64,000 bases of DNA from assembly GCF_008477545.1 (NCBI RefSeq), contig NZ_VORA01000005.1, positions 179,838 through 243,837 on the forward strand, written 5' to 3'. Shown here in pieces: positions 26,852 to 35,941 of this stretch. This DNA is from Roseibium aestuarii (GTDB lineage Bacteria > Pseudomonadota > Alphaproteobacteria > Rhizobiales > Stappiaceae). Every line of letters begins with the position of its first letter. Position 1 is the stretch's first letter. The notes below the pieces were generated by a model. It was not told the DNA's origin. It ran no database searches and saw only the letters and a list, made by a program, of their open reading frames with translations. The position numbers were made by a program, and so were the translations under genes.

Positions 26852-28584
26852 TCTGCTGCCTCCTGGCGGCGCATTTCTTCAGTGCGGGAAAGATCGATGG
26901 TGCCATCGGCGGCAAGGACGACGCCGTAGTCGCGCACGGCGGCTTCCGCCGTGATGTAGCCGAGGGCCAGATCGCGGGCGACGGCTTCCGGATCACGGGC
27001 GAGCGGGCTGCCGTAACCGCCGCCACCCGGCGTTTCCAGCTTCAGGCGCTGGCCGCGATTGATGTGGATGCCCAGCATCTTGGAGGCCATGGGCGGGGTG
27101 TGGTCGCCGTCGGTCTGCTCGTAGGTGAAGCTGTTCAGGGCCGCGTTGCCGCCGCCGAGAATGCCCTTCGGTGCATAGCGGCCGCGTTCGCCGAAGAGGA
27201 AGACGTCGGCTTCCTGTTCCAGCAGCTCGATCTCGTAGGTGGCGCCCAGGCCGCCACGGGTGGTGCCGGGGCCGCCACTGTCGGGGCGCAGGGCCCACTG
27301 GGTGAAGCGGACCGGATAGGCACTCTCGAGGATTTCCAGCGGCGGAATGGTCGCCGTGGAAATCGGCGCGTTGCCGTGGTTGAGACCGTCGCCGCCGGCA
27401 TGGGCCCCGTGGCCGCCGCCGAAGAAGGAGAACATGACCCAGCGCTTGCCGTCGGCGCGGTGGCCGGCCAGAGACAGGGCGTTGATGGTGCCATAGGCAG
27501 GCGCCATGGCATCTTCAGGGGCAAGTTGGGCGATGGCCTGGAACACCACGTCGATGAGACGCATGATGGTTTCCGTGTAGCCGCCGACGGGCTTGGGCGC
27601 CTTGACCGACAGGAGGCTGTCGTCGTCGATGACGAAGTCGACCGGCTCCAGAACACCCGCGTTGGCCGGCACGTCGCCGAAGACATGCTTGAGCGCCACG
27701 TAGCAGGCGGAAATGGTGGTGGCCCGCGAGATGTTCACCGGACCGGCGCAGGCGGCGGACGAGCGCGAGAAGTCCATCACCATGCGACCGTCGCGGATCG
27801 TCAGGTCGAGGGCGATCTTCAGCGGCTGGTCCTTGATGCCGTCATTGTCGAGGAAGTCTTCCGCCGAAACGGTGCCCTCGGGAAGCTCGCGGATCTGGGC
27901 GCGCATCATGTCGGCGGCGCGGGTCTTCAGCTCGGCCAGCGTCTCGGCCAGCGTCGCATCGCCCACTTCGTCGAGCAGCGCCTGCATGCGCTTCTCGCCA
28001 AGGTCCAGCGCGTTGATCTGGCCGTTGAGGTCACCATAGAGGGACAGGGGCAGGCGGGTGTTGGCGGAGAGGATGTCCACCACGTCCTGACGGAATTCGC
28101 CCTTGGAGAAGAGCTTGACCGGCGGGATGAGCATGCCTTCCTGGAAGCATTCGGTCGCCGCCGGGTTGTAGTTGCCCGGCACGTTGCCGCCCACGTCGTG
28201 CCAGTGGCCGACGGAGGCGAGGAAGCAGAAGAGCTTGCCATCGCGGAAGATCGGCTTCACCAGGCGGAAGTCGGAGAGATGCGTGCCACCGACATAAGGA
28301 TCGTTGAAGATCCAGACATCGCCTTCGTTCAGACCGCCCTGGGTGGCGGCCTTGTCGATGACTGCCTTCACGGCAAAGGCCATGACGCCGACGAAGATCG
28401 GCAGGCCCGACTTGCCCTGGACGAGGGTGTCGCCGGTGAGCGCGTCATAGATGCCGTGGGAGGCGTCGTGCGCTTCGGCGATGATCGGGTTGAAGGCGGA
28501 GCGGAAAAGCGTCGCGTCCATCTCGTCGGCGATCTGTTCCAGCCGGCCCTTGAGAATGGCGAGCGTTACGGGATCGATAGCCAT
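26848..28584 (-). CDS. hyuB: hydantoinase/oxoprolinase subunit B (HyuB-type)
   Basis: Predicted 578-residue partner of HyuA. The N terminus shows the family pattern LEQIADEMDATLFRSAFNPI followed by EAHDASHGIYD, and the middle has the GDVWIFNDPYVGGTHLSD segment, both characteristic of HyuB/acetone carboxylase alpha-like subunits. The C terminus (LETPGGGGYGSPLARDPEAV) is also typical. Its start shares one base with the stop of the upstream lyase gene, so all are translated together. Substrate unknown. Confidence 0.93.
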   Translation of the reverse strand: MAIDPVTLAILKGRLEQIADEMDATLFRSAFNPIIAEAHDASHGIYDALTGDTLVQGKSGLPIFVGVMAFAVKAVIDKAATQGGLNEGDVWIFNDPYVGGTHLSDFRLVKPIFRDGKLFCFLASVGHWHDVGGNVPGNYNPAATECFQEGMLIPPVKLFSKGEFRQDVVDILSANTRLPLSLYGDLNGQINALDLGEKRMQALLDEVGDATLAETLAELKTRAADMMRAQIRELPEGTVSAEDFLDNDGIKDQPLKIALDLTIRDGRMVMDFSRSSAACAGPVNISRATTISACYVALKHVFGDVPANAGVLEPVDFVIDDDSLLSVKAPKPVGGYTETIMRLIDVVFQAIAQLAPEDAMAPAYGTINALSLAGHRADGKRWVMFSFFGGGHGAHAGGDGLNHGNAPISTATIPPLEILESAYPVRFTQWALRPDSGGPGTTRGGLGATYEIELLEQEADVFLFGERGRYAPKGILGGGNAALNSFTYEQTDGDHTPPMASKMLGIHINRGQRLKLETPGGGGYGSPLARDPEAVARDLALGYITAEAAVRDYGVVLAADGTIDLSRTEEMRRQEAAE

Positions 28585-29450
28585 CAGTCGGCTCCCTTGT
28601 CGTACTGGCGGCCGTGCTCCAGCAGGGCAGGCGTGCCGATGAGGTCGTTGAGGCCGGCGAAGTCGAGCATCCGGTCACGGAAGGCTTCGTTCGAGCCATT
28701 GGCCAGCAGGTTGGCGTAATAGGCGCGGGCGGTGGCCGCGAGGGCGCGCACCACTCCGCCGGGGAAGATCACGAAGGAGAAGCCGAGGGCTTCCAGTTCG
28801 CCGGCGTTGACGATCGGGGTCTTGCCGCCCTCGACCATGTTGGCCATCAGCGGCACGCGACCGGCGAAGCGGGCGACGATGTCCTGCATCTGCTCGAGGG
28901 TCTGGGGCGCCTCGATGAAGAGCATGTCGGCGCCAGCCTCCACATAGGCTTCGGCGCGCTCGACGGCGGCCGCGAAGCCTTCGACGGCAATCGCGTCGGT
29001 GCGACCGATGATCAGCGTCTCCTCGCTGGCGCGGGCATCCACGGCAGCGCGGATCTTGCCTGCCATTTCCTCGAGGCTGACCAGGGACTTGCCGTCCAGA
29101 TGGCCGCAGCGCTTGGGCATGGTCTGGTCTTCCAGCTGCAGGGCGTTCGCGCCCATGCGCTCGAAGGTGCGCACCGTGCGCTGAACATTCAGCGCGTTGC
29201 CGAAGCCGTTGTCCGCATCCACCACGATGGGCAGGGAGATGCGGTCGCGGACGGCGGCGATGGTGTCGGCCACTTCCGCCATGGAGACCAGCCCGATGTC
29301 GGGGCTGCCGAAGCGGGTGTAGGCGATGGAGGCGCCGGAGAGATAGACGGCTTCCGCGCCGGACTGCTCGGCAATCAGACCCGTGAGGGGATCATAGATG
29401 CCGGGCGCCAGCAGGATGGCGTCGTCTCCCAGTCGTTTTTTCAGGCACAT
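28584..29450 (-). CDS. isocitrate lyase/PEP mutase family lyase (methylisocitrate or dimethylmalate lyase-like)
   Basis: Predicted 288-residue alpha/beta-barrel enzyme. The metal site pattern VVDADNGFGN (Asp78, Asp80) and ED at 107-108 are present, and the lid carries KRCGH at 113-117 with the catalytic Cys. This Cys motif marks the C-C lyases (PrpB 2-methylisocitrate lyase, 2,3-dimethylmalate lyase) as opposed to phosphonopyruvate mutases or oxaloacetate decarboxylases of the same fold. The reaction would split a substituted malate into an alpha-keto acid and a carboxylic acid. It overlaps the LeuD-like gene by ten bases and lies next to an aconitase-type pair, but no methylcitrate synthase or dehydratase gene is nearby, so the propionate pathway is unlikely. 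Confidence 0.87.
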   Translation of the reverse strand: MCLKKRLGDDAILLAPGIYDPLTGLIAEQSGAEAVYLSGASIAYTRFGSPDIGLVSMAEVADTIAAVRDRISLPIVVDADNGFGNALNVQRTVRTFERMGANALQLEDQTMPKRCGHLDGKSLVSLEEMAGKIRAAVDARASEETLIIGRTDAIAVEGFAAAVERAEAYVEAGADMLFIEAPQTLEQMQDIVARFAGRVPLMANMVEGGKTPIVNAGELEALGFSFVIFPGGVVRALAATARAYYANLLANGSNEAFRDRMLDFAGLNDLIGTPALLEHGRQYDKGAD

Positions 29451-29953
29451 TGTCCGTGCTCCTTGTGGCGCTCCCTGGAGAAGCGCTTTTTCAGGTGAGG
29501 CACCAGCCCGCCATCGGCGAGCAGGGCCTTCAAGTTTTCCGGAAGGGGTTCGAGGGAGATGACCTGGCCGCTGTCGACAAGCGTCAGGGTTCCCGCGTCA
29601 AGATCGAGGGCGGCGGAGGCGCCGTCCTCAAGGTCGGGCAGGTTCGGGGCGATGAGCACCGGCAGACCCAGATTGATGGCATTGCGATAGAAGATGCCTG
29701 CGAAGGACCGGGCGATGACCGCGGCCAGTCCGAGTTTCTTCAGGGCTTCCGCGGCCTGTTCGCGCGAGGAGCCCATGCCGAAGTTCTTGCCGGCGACGAG
29801 GATGTCGCCCGACCGGACAGAGCCTGCGAAGTCGGGACGCACGCCCTCCAGGCAATGGGCCGTGAGTTCGTCGATGCCGCCCTTCATGTACTGGCCCGGG
29901 GCCAGTTGGTCGGTGTCGATGTCGTCGCCGAAAAGGAAGAGGCGGGCACTCAT
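29441..29953 (-). CDS. aconitase-superfamily hydro-lyase, small subunit (LeuD/DmdB-like)
   Basis: Predicted 170-residue swivel-domain subunit. It has DDIDTDQLAPGQYM near residues 9-22, GKNFGMGSSREQA near 55-67 and ARSFAGIFYRNAINLGLP near 81-98, which are the substrate-binding loops of the LeuD/homoaconitase/dimethylmaleate hydratase type. It is coupled to the large subunit by a four-base overlap. Context (Hyu genes, lyase, transporter) points to a catabolic hydratase or dehydratase acting on a substituted maleate or malate, not to leucine synthesis. Confidence 0.88.
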   Translation of the reverse strand: MSARLFLFGDDIDTDQLAPGQYMKGGIDELTAHCLEGVRPDFAGSVRSGDILVAGKNFGMGSSREQAAEALKKLGLAAVIARSFAGIFYRNAINLGLPVLIAPNLPDLEDGASAALDLDAGTLTLVDSGQVISLEPLPENLKALLADGGLVPHLKKRFSRERHKEHGQCA

Positions 29954-31239
29954 CGAGCGGCTCCCTCGCTCAGGAACGGACGGGGGTCGGAGATCCGGCC
30001 GGTTACCGCGGAGGCTGCCACCGTGAAGGGTGAGCCGAGCCAGACCTTCGAGGAATTGGCCCCCATGCGGCCCTTGAAGTTGCGGGCGGTGGAGGAGATG
30101 CAGGTGACATCCTCTCCCAGCCGGTGGGCGCCATAGCCGGCGCAGATGCCGCAGGCGTTGGGCAGCAGCTTGGCACCGGCCTCCTCGAGGGTGCCGAGAA
30201 TGCCGTCGCGGGCCGCACGCGACTGATCCTGTGCGGAGGAGGGGGCGACCAGAAGCTCCACGCCGCTGGCCACCGTCTTGCCCTTCAGGATCGCTGCGGC
30301 GTTCTTCAGATCCTCGTATTTCGCGCCGGTGCAGGCGCCGAGATAGGCCACCTGGATCGGCGTGCCGGGGGCATCGGTCACCGGTCCGGAGTTGGCCGGT
30401 GAATGGGGCGCTGCGACCTGGGGCACGAGGCTTGCCGCATCAAAGACATGATGGCTGAGCACGGGGGCGTCCGCGTCGGTCTTGAGCGACGCCCAGTCAA
30501 GACTGCCGAGATCGGCTCCGGCCTTTTCCAGGAAAGCGATCGTCGTCTCGTCGGGGGCGATGAGGCCTGCCTGACCGCCGAGTTCGGCCGCCATGTTGGA
30601 GAGCGTCATGCGTTCCTGCATGGACAGGGCGCGGATGGCCTCGCCGGTGTATTCGACCGCCTGATACTGGCCGCCGTCCATGCCGAGTTTGCCGCACAGG
30701 GCCAGCATGATGTCCTTGGCGGTGACGCCGTCGCTCAGGCGGTTCTGCCATTCGATGAGAATGGTCTGGGGCACCTTGAGCCAGATCTCGCCGGTGGCGA
30801 GAACGCCGGCCATTTCCGTGGCCCCGACCCCGAACATGTAGGCCCCGAAGGCGCCGCCGGTGGGCGAATGGCTGTCGCCGCCGACCACCAGCATGCCGGG
30901 CTTCAGGTGGCCCTTTTCGGGCAGGACCACATGGCAGATGCCTTCGCCGTCATGGAAGGCGACCTGACGCTCCTTCGCCCACGCGCGGGTGAGTTCGAGG
31001 ATGCGGGCACCCTCGTCCGTGTCGCCGGGGACGAAATGGTCGGAGATGAGCACGACCTTGTTGCGGTCGAAGAGACCGACGCCAAGGTCTTGGAGGATGG
31101 GTTCGACACGGCGGGGGCCGCCGCTGTCGTGGATCATGGCGAGATCCACGGCGCAGGTCACCACCTCGCCGGGCGCAACATGGCTGCGACCGCTGGCGCG
31201 GGCCAGGATCTTCTGGGCAAGTGTTGTGGGCGTGGTCAT
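29950..31239 (-). CDS. aconitase-superfamily hydro-lyase, large subunit (LeuC/DmdA-like)
   Basis: Predicted 429-residue Fe-S subunit of the short, two-subunit type used by archaeal LeuC, homoaconitase, maleate hydratase and dimethylmaleate hydratase. The three [4Fe-4S] ligands are visible as Cys303 (GACTG) and Cys363/Cys366 (NACGIC). The substrate loop GGDSHSPTGGAFG lies at 120-132. It follows livF by four bases and overlaps the small subunit by four. The isomerase-or-hydratase reaction is sure at family level; the substrate is not. LeuA, LeuB and other leucine genes are absent nearby. Confidence 0.9.
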   Translation of the reverse strand: MTTPTTLAQKILARASGRSHVAPGEVVTCAVDLAMIHDSGGPRRVEPILQDLGVGLFDRNKVVLISDHFVPGDTDEGARILELTRAWAKERQVAFHDGEGICHVVLPEKGHLKPGMLVVGGDSHSPTGGAFGAYMFGVGATEMAGVLATGEIWLKVPQTILIEWQNRLSDGVTAKDIMLALCGKLGMDGGQYQAVEYTGEAIRALSMQERMTLSNMAAELGGQAGLIAPDETTIAFLEKAGADLGSLDWASLKTDADAPVLSHHVFDAASLVPQVAAPHSPANSGPVTDAPGTPIQVAYLGACTGAKYEDLKNAAAILKGKTVASGVELLVAPSSAQDQSRAARDGILGTLEEAGAKLLPNACGICAGYGAHRLGEDVTCISSTARNFKGRMGANSSKVWLGSPFTVAASAVTGRISDPRPFLSEGAAR

Positions 31240-31243
31240 GGGG

Positions 31244-31948
31244 TCACGACAGTCCGAGATAGGAGCGCTTGAGCTCCGGATCGTTCATCAGGTCGGCCGT
31301 GGGGCCGGAGAGGGAGATCAGGCCGTTTTCCATGACGAAGGCGCGCGAGGCGATTTCCATGGATTGCAGCACGTTCTGTTCCACCAGAAGGACCGGCAAC
31401 CCGCCGGCGTTCAGCGCGCCGATCAGGGTGAACATCTCTTCCACCAGCAGAGGGGAAAGGCCGATGGAGGGTTCGTCGAGGATCAGCAGCTCGGGCTCGG
31501 CCATCATCCCGCGTCCGATGGCGAGCATCTGCTGTTCACCGCCGGACAGGGTGCCGGCCTTCTGGTCGAAACGCTCCTTCAGGCGGGGGAAGGTGGTTGT
31601 CACCTTCTCCAGGTTGGCGGAGCGGTTCTTGCGGGCGCGGCGGTAGGCGCCGAGCTCGAGGTTTTCCCGGATGGAGAGGTTCGGGAAGATGTGGCGGCCT
31701 TCCGGCACGTGGATGAGGCCCCGGTCGACGATGGCCTCAGAACTCAGGCCGGAGATGGTCTCGCCCTGGAAGAGGATCTCGCCGCCCCAGGGTTTCATCA
31801 GCCCGGAGAGAAGGGAGGACACGGTGGTCTTGCCGACGCCGTTGGAGCCGAGCAGGGCGACGATCTCGCCCGCCTGAATGTCGAGGGAGACGCCGCGCAG
31901 CACCTCGACGGTGCCATAGCCGCCGCGCAGGTTGCGGATCTCAAGCAT
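31244..31948 (-). CDS. Liv-type ABC transporter ATP-binding protein (LivF-like)
   Basis: Predicted 234-residue ATPase with Walker A GSNGVGKTT (about residues 34-42), the signature LSGGEQQML (about 132-140) and Walker B LLILDEPSIGLSP. Family and size match LivF. It overlaps livG-like by eight bases and is followed at once by the aconitase-type genes, so the importer and the enzymes belong to one transcript. The imported substrate is presumably the pathway's starting compound. Confidence 0.95.
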   Translation of the reverse strand: MLEIRNLRGGYGTVEVLRGVSLDIQAGEIVALLGSNGVGKTTVSSLLSGLMKPWGGEILFQGETISGLSSEAIVDRGLIHVPEGRHIFPNLSIRENLELGAYRRARKNRSANLEKVTTTFPRLKERFDQKAGTLSGGEQQMLAIGRGMMAEPELLILDEPSIGLSPLLVEEMFTLIGALNAGGLPVLLVEQNVLQSMEIASRAFVMENGLISLSGPTADLMNDPELKRSYLGLS

Positions 31949-32714
31949 GGGAAGTCTCCGAGGCTGCGGACTGGGCGGCCATGCGTTCAGCCATGCCCTT
32001 GCCGAGATAGGCCTCGATCACTTCCGGATCGCGGACCACGTCGGCCGGGATGCCTTCCGCGATCAGCGTGCCTTGGTTCAGGACCCAGGTGTATTCGGAA
32101 AGGCTCATGACGGCCTGCATGACATGCTCGATCAGAAGGATGGTGATGCCGTCGTCCTTGAGGGAGCGGATCACGGGGATGATGTCGCGGATCTCCGAGG
32201 GATTGAGACCGGCGAGCACCTCGTCGAAGAGGATCATGGTCGGATCGGTCGCGAGCGCCCGGGCCACTTCCAGCCGCTTTCGGCCGGCAACGGTCAGGGA
32301 GGCGGCGTCCTGGTCCAGCCGATCGCCGAGGCCGACCCGGGTGGCAACCGCTTCTGCCTTGGCAAGGGCCTGCGAGCGGGAGCGGATCTTCAGGTGGGCG
32401 CCGACGGCGATGTTCTCGCGCACGGTCTGGCCGCGGAAGGGCTGCACGATCTGGAAGGTCCGGATCATGCCCCGCTGGGCGATCTTCTGGGGCGCCAGGC
32501 CGGTGATGGTCTCGCCCAGGAAGGAGACCGTTCCGCTGTCCGGCTTGTGGAAGCCGGTGATCAGCGCGAAGAGGGTCGTCTTGCCGGCGCCGTTGGGACC
32601 GATCAGCGAGGTGATCTTGCCCTTGGGAACGCTCATGTGGACGTTGTTGGAGGCCTTCAGCCCGCCGAAGCTCTTGCTGATGCCCTTGACCTGGAGCATG
32701 GGGGCGTCGGTCAT
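31941..32714 (-). CDS. Liv-type ABC transporter ATP-binding protein (LivG-like)
   Basis: Predicted 257-residue ATPase with Walker A GPNGAGKTT (about residues 37-45), Walker B ILFDEVLAGLNPSE and the LivG-type NIAVGAH region. The ABC signature is slightly degenerate (LTVAGRKRLEVARAL), as is common for LivG. It overlaps the permease gene by four bases and the second ATPase gene by eight. Confidence 0.95.
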   Translation of the reverse strand: MTDAPMLQVKGISKSFGGLKASNNVHMSVPKGKITSLIGPNGAGKTTLFALITGFHKPDSGTVSFLGETITGLAPQKIAQRGMIRTFQIVQPFRGQTVRENIAVGAHLKIRSRSQALAKAEAVATRVGLGDRLDQDAASLTVAGRKRLEVARALATDPTMILFDEVLAGLNPSEIRDIIPVIRSLKDDGITILLIEHVMQAVMSLSEYTWVLNQGTLIAEGIPADVVRDPEVIEAYLGKGMAERMAAQSAASETSHA

Positions 32715-33691
32715 GCGCGGGTCTCCTTCTTGCCGGCGCGCGCGGCGGCGCGGCGCAGGCCGAGGGCGGTCACCAGTCCGGCGAGACCGCGGGGAGAGAA
32801 CAGGATCACCAGCACCAGCAGCACGCCGTAGAGCACCAGGCTCGCGCCCGGCAGGTCGCCGATGAGCTCGCGGGTGACTTCCGACAGGGTGTGCAGGGCG
32901 ACGGCGCCGAAGAGCGGACCGAAGAGTGTGCCCAGGCCGCCGACGATGGGGACCAGAAGGCTTTCGACGGACACCGCGGAGCCATAGGCGATCGACGGGT
33001 CGAGATAGAGGAAGTACTGGGCATAGAAGGTGCCGGCGAGCCCGGAGAACATGCCGGACATCAGGAAGGCCGACATCTTAACCCGGAACGGATCCACGCC
33101 GAGGGCACGGGCCGCATCCTCGTTGTCGCGCACGGCCATGAGCTGGGCGCCGAAGCGGGAGTTGCCGAGCCACCAGGCCGTCAGGAAGGCGGCGAAGGTT
33201 ATGGTCAGCAGAAGCCAGAAATAGCCGGCCTTGGTGGCGAACTGAAGGTTGGCAGCCGAAGGATCCAGGTCGATCAGCAGGCCGACACCGGCGCCGGTGA
33301 AGGGCACGGAGTTGGACAGGATGCGCAGCACCTCGGCAAAGGCCAGGGTGATGAGGGCGAAATAGGAGCCCTTCAGGCCATAGCGGAAGGTGGCGAAGCC
33401 GATGAAACCGGCCACGGCTGCGGCCAGAAGGCCGCCGGCGACGAGGCCGACCCACGGGTTGATGCCGTATTGCACCTGAAGCACCGCGATCGTGTAGGCG
33501 CCGGTTCCGAAGAAGGCCGCATGGCCGAAGGAGAACTGGCCGCCATAACCGCCGAGGATGTTCCAGGCCTGACCGAGCAGGGCGGCATAGATGACCATGA
33601 TGATCAGGTTCATCCAGAAGTCGGATCCGACGAAGGCGGGTACGAGGGCGAGTGCGGCGAAGAGGACGAGGAGGAGGACAAGCTGCTTCAT
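32711..33691 (-). CDS. Liv-type ABC transporter permease (LivM-like)
   Basis: Predicted 326-residue inner-membrane permease with about nine hydrophobic helices and the LivM-type pattern NILGGYGGQFSFGHAAFFGTGAY near residues 45-67. The EAA-like cytoplasmic loop is seen around MAVRDNEDAARALGVDPFRVK. The C terminus is basic. The gene lies five bases after the livH-like gene and overlaps the livG-like gene by four. Confidence 0.95.
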   Translation of the reverse strand: MKQLVLLLVLFAALALVPAFVGSDFWMNLIIMVIYAALLGQAWNILGGYGGQFSFGHAAFFGTGAYTIAVLQVQYGINPWVGLVAGGLLAAAVAGFIGFATFRYGLKGSYFALITLAFAEVLRILSNSVPFTGAGVGLLIDLDPSAANLQFATKAGYFWLLLTITFAAFLTAWWLGNSRFGAQLMAVRDNEDAARALGVDPFRVKMSAFLMSGMFSGLAGTFYAQYFLYLDPSIAYGSAVSVESLLVPIVGGLGTLFGPLFGAVALHTLSEVTRELIGDLPGASLVLYGVLLVLVILFSPRGLAGLVTALGLRRAAARAGKKETRA

Positions 33692-33695
33692 GGTC

Positions 33696-34568
33696 TTACA
33701 CCTTGTGTCCGAGCAGGCCGGTCGGGCGGAAGATCAGCACGACGATGAAGATCAGGAAGATGCCGATCTGGCCGAGGCTCTCGCCGAGGAAGAGGCCGCC
33801 GAGAGCTTCGACCACACCGATGATCAGACCGCCGATGAGCGCACCGACGAAGGAACCCATGCCACCCAGCACCACGATGGTGAAGGCGACGAGCACGAAG
33901 CCCTGACCCACGTGGGGGCTGACGTAGTAGCTCGGCAGGAGCAGGCAGGCGGCGACGCCCAGGCAGGCGATGCCCAGACCGTAGCTCATGGCGAAGACGT
34001 GATTGACGTTGATGCCGACCAGGCGGGCGCCCTTGGGCTCCTTGGCGAGCGCGCGGATGGCGCGGCCGAGGTCGGTCTTGCTGATCACCAGCCAGAAGGC
34101 GGCGGCCGTGACTATGGCGCCGATGAAGGCATAGACCTTCGGCTGGGGCAAGAAGGTGCCGAAGATCTCGAACACCTCGAAGGAATAGGGGGTGTCGATG
34201 ATCCGCGTGTCGGACTTGAAGACCATCAGGGCGAGGTTTTCGATGATGATCGACAGGCCCAGGGTGACGAGCAGGATGTTCTCGTCGCGGCCGTGGCTGG
34301 CCTTGGTGATGACCAGACGCTGCAGACCATAGCCGAGGGCGAACATCAGCGGCGGCACGATGAAGAGCGCCAGATAGGGATCGACCCCGAAGCTGACATT
34401 GAGGAAGAATACCGCATAGAGCGCCAGCATCAGCAGCGCGCCGTGGGCAAAGTTGATGATGTGCAATACGCCGTAGATGAGGGTCAGCCCGAGGGCGACC
34501 AGGGCATAGAGCGCACCCGTCGTCAGTCCGTTCAGCACGGACGGCAGGACGATCGCGAGATCTGGCAT
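33696..34568 (-). CDS. Liv-type ABC transporter permease (LivH-like)
   Basis: Predicted 290-residue permease with about eight hydrophobic helices. The family pattern LNGLTTGALYALVALGLTLIYGV lies at residues 12-34, and a cytoplasmic loop RALAKEPKGARLVGINV at about 176-192 fits the permease-ATPase coupling site. It follows the binding-protein gene after 73 bases that include a strong hairpin. Confidence 0.95.
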   Translation of the reverse strand: MPDLAIVLPSVLNGLTTGALYALVALGLTLIYGVLHIINFAHGALLMLALYAVFFLNVSFGVDPYLALFIVPPLMFALGYGLQRLVITKASHGRDENILLVTLGLSIIIENLALMVFKSDTRIIDTPYSFEVFEIFGTFLPQPKVYAFIGAIVTAAAFWLVISKTDLGRAIRALAKEPKGARLVGINVNHVFAMSYGLGIACLGVAACLLLPSYYVSPHVGQGFVLVAFTIVVLGGMGSFVGALIGGLIIGVVEALGGLFLGESLGQIGIFLIFIVVLIFRPTGLLGHKV

Positions 34569-34595
34569 GGTCTTGTCGCTATCTGGAAGAGGGTG

Positions 34596-34620
34596 CCGCC
34601 GGGGTACGATGCCCCGGCGG
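34596..34620 (-). repeat. intercistronic hairpin between binding protein and permease genes
   Basis: Perfect 9-bp stem CCGCCGGGG/CCCCGGCGG with a seven-base loop, just after the binding-protein stop. No T-run follows, so it is more likely an mRNA-stabilising or read-through-limiting hairpin than a full terminator. Confidence 0.6.
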
Positions 34621-34641
34621 TCATTTGTCTTGTGCGCGAAA

Positions 34642-35877
34642 TCAGCCGCTGATCGGGAAGACCGGCTCGGCGGAGGCGAAGTCGGCCGGCGAGATCACCG
34701 CGATGTCGCCCTTCTGAACCTGCGTGATCACGGGGGCCGCGCCGGTGTTCTGGCCGTCGACCATCATGGTCTCGTTGTAGGGCATGAAGGACATGTCCAG
34801 GGTGGAGTTGGCCAGCGCGTCGTTGACGGCTTCCTTGTCCGTGGACCCGGCGCGCTCGATGGCGTCGACGAGGCCGAGGACCGCGTTGTAGGCCAGGAAG
34901 ACTTCGTAGGTGTAGACGAGGCCCTTGGCTTCGGCTGCGGCCTTGCGCTGCAGGGCCACTTCGGACTTCGGGTTGAACCAGTGGTTGCAATCCATGATGA
35001 GGTCCGCAGCTTCCGGGAACTCGTTGACGAACTTGTAGTTCGACGCTGCGCCGCCAAGCACGGAGTAGATGCCCTTGGCCTCGATGCGCTGCTGGCGCAT
35101 GGTGCGGGCGAGCAGCACATACTCATTGTAGTAGTTGGCCGGGATGATCAGGTCCGGCTTGTTGGACTTGATCTGCAGCACGATGTTGGTGAAGTCGCGG
35201 GTCGGGTTCGCGTGCTTGATGACGTCCTGAACCTCGATGCCGATGAGCGGCAGACGCTCGGCCAGCAGGTTTGCGGTGCCGGTGCCGAAGACGGATTCCT
35301 CATGGATGATCATGGCCGTCTTGGCGGGGGAGGCGGAGGCCTGGTTGATGGCGTTCAGGCCATCGACGGCAGACGCTGCGCAGGCGCCGTAGCCCGGGCT
35401 GAAGCGGAACGTGTTCTTCAGGCCGCGGTTGACGATGTTGTCGGCCACACCGACGTCCACCACGTGCGGGGTGTTGGACTTGGCGGCTTCCTGGGAGGTC
35501 GCCAGCGAGATTGCGGAAGAGTAGCCGGCGACGATGCCGGCGACGCCTGCGTCGACCATCTTGGTGACTTCGGCCGCGCCGATTTCCGGCTTGCCCTGGC
35601 TGTCGGCCAGAACGGCTTCGACCATGGCGCCGCCCATCGACTTGATGCCGCCGGCGGCGTTGATGTCGGCGATGGCCATCAGGGCGCCTTCACGGCACTG
35701 GGTGCCGGAGAAGGCGATGAAGCCGGACACCGGGTGAATCAGGCCGATCTTGACCGGAGCGGCCTGGGCCCGCAGCACTGCGGGAAAACCGGTGACACCG
35801 AGACCGAGGGCAGCTGCCCCGGTGGTGGCGAGAAACTGACGGCGGCCAAGGCCTCCGTTCTTCGAAATTCCTGTCAT
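34642..35877 (-). CDS. Liv-type ABC transporter substrate-binding protein, Tat-exported
   Basis: Predicted 411-residue periplasmic binding protein. The ATG at 35877 is chosen because GGGAGG lies seven bases upstream and a twin-arginine signal starts right after it (GRRQFLATTG near residues 10-19, then a hydrophobic stretch ending about AQAAP). The mature part follows the type I periplasmic-binding fold of LivK/AmiC relatives (VKIGLIHPVSGFIAFSG; ADINAAGGI). Tat export is unusual among Liv-type binding proteins but recurrent in the branch that carries amides and urea-like ligands. It opens the catabolic operon, 64 bases from gntR. Confidence 0.93.
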   Translation of the reverse strand: MTGISKNGGLGRRQFLATTGAAALGLGVTGFPAVLRAQAAPVKIGLIHPVSGFIAFSGTQCREGALMAIADINAAGGIKSMGGAMVEAVLADSQGKPEIGAAEVTKMVDAGVAGIVAGYSSAISLATSQEAAKSNTPHVVDVGVADNIVNRGLKNTFRFSPGYGACAASAVDGLNAINQASASPAKTAMIIHEESVFGTGTANLLAERLPLIGIEVQDVIKHANPTRDFTNIVLQIKSNKPDLIIPANYYNEYVLLARTMRQQRIEAKGIYSVLGGAASNYKFVNEFPEAADLIMDCNHWFNPKSEVALQRKAAAEAKGLVYTYEVFLAYNAVLGLVDAIERAGSTDKEAVNDALANSTLDMSFMPYNETMMVDGQNTGAAPVITQVQKGDIAVISPADFASAEPVFPISG

Positions 35878-35941
35878 CTCAAATACCTCCCGATCTGGCT
35901 GCCGCGGCAGCGTCGGATTGACCCGGTTCCCCTGGTAGCTG

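Noticed and set aside
23846..26929. An open frame of about 1,030 codons on the plus strand
   Set aside because: It lies antisense to the FAD, isochorismatase and HyuA genes, has shadow-type composition and no recognisable motif.
29441..31239. LeuCD for leucine biosynthesis
   Set aside because: The pair is embedded in a catabolic operon with HyuAB, a Cys-motif lyase and an importer, and no leuA or leuB is nearby.
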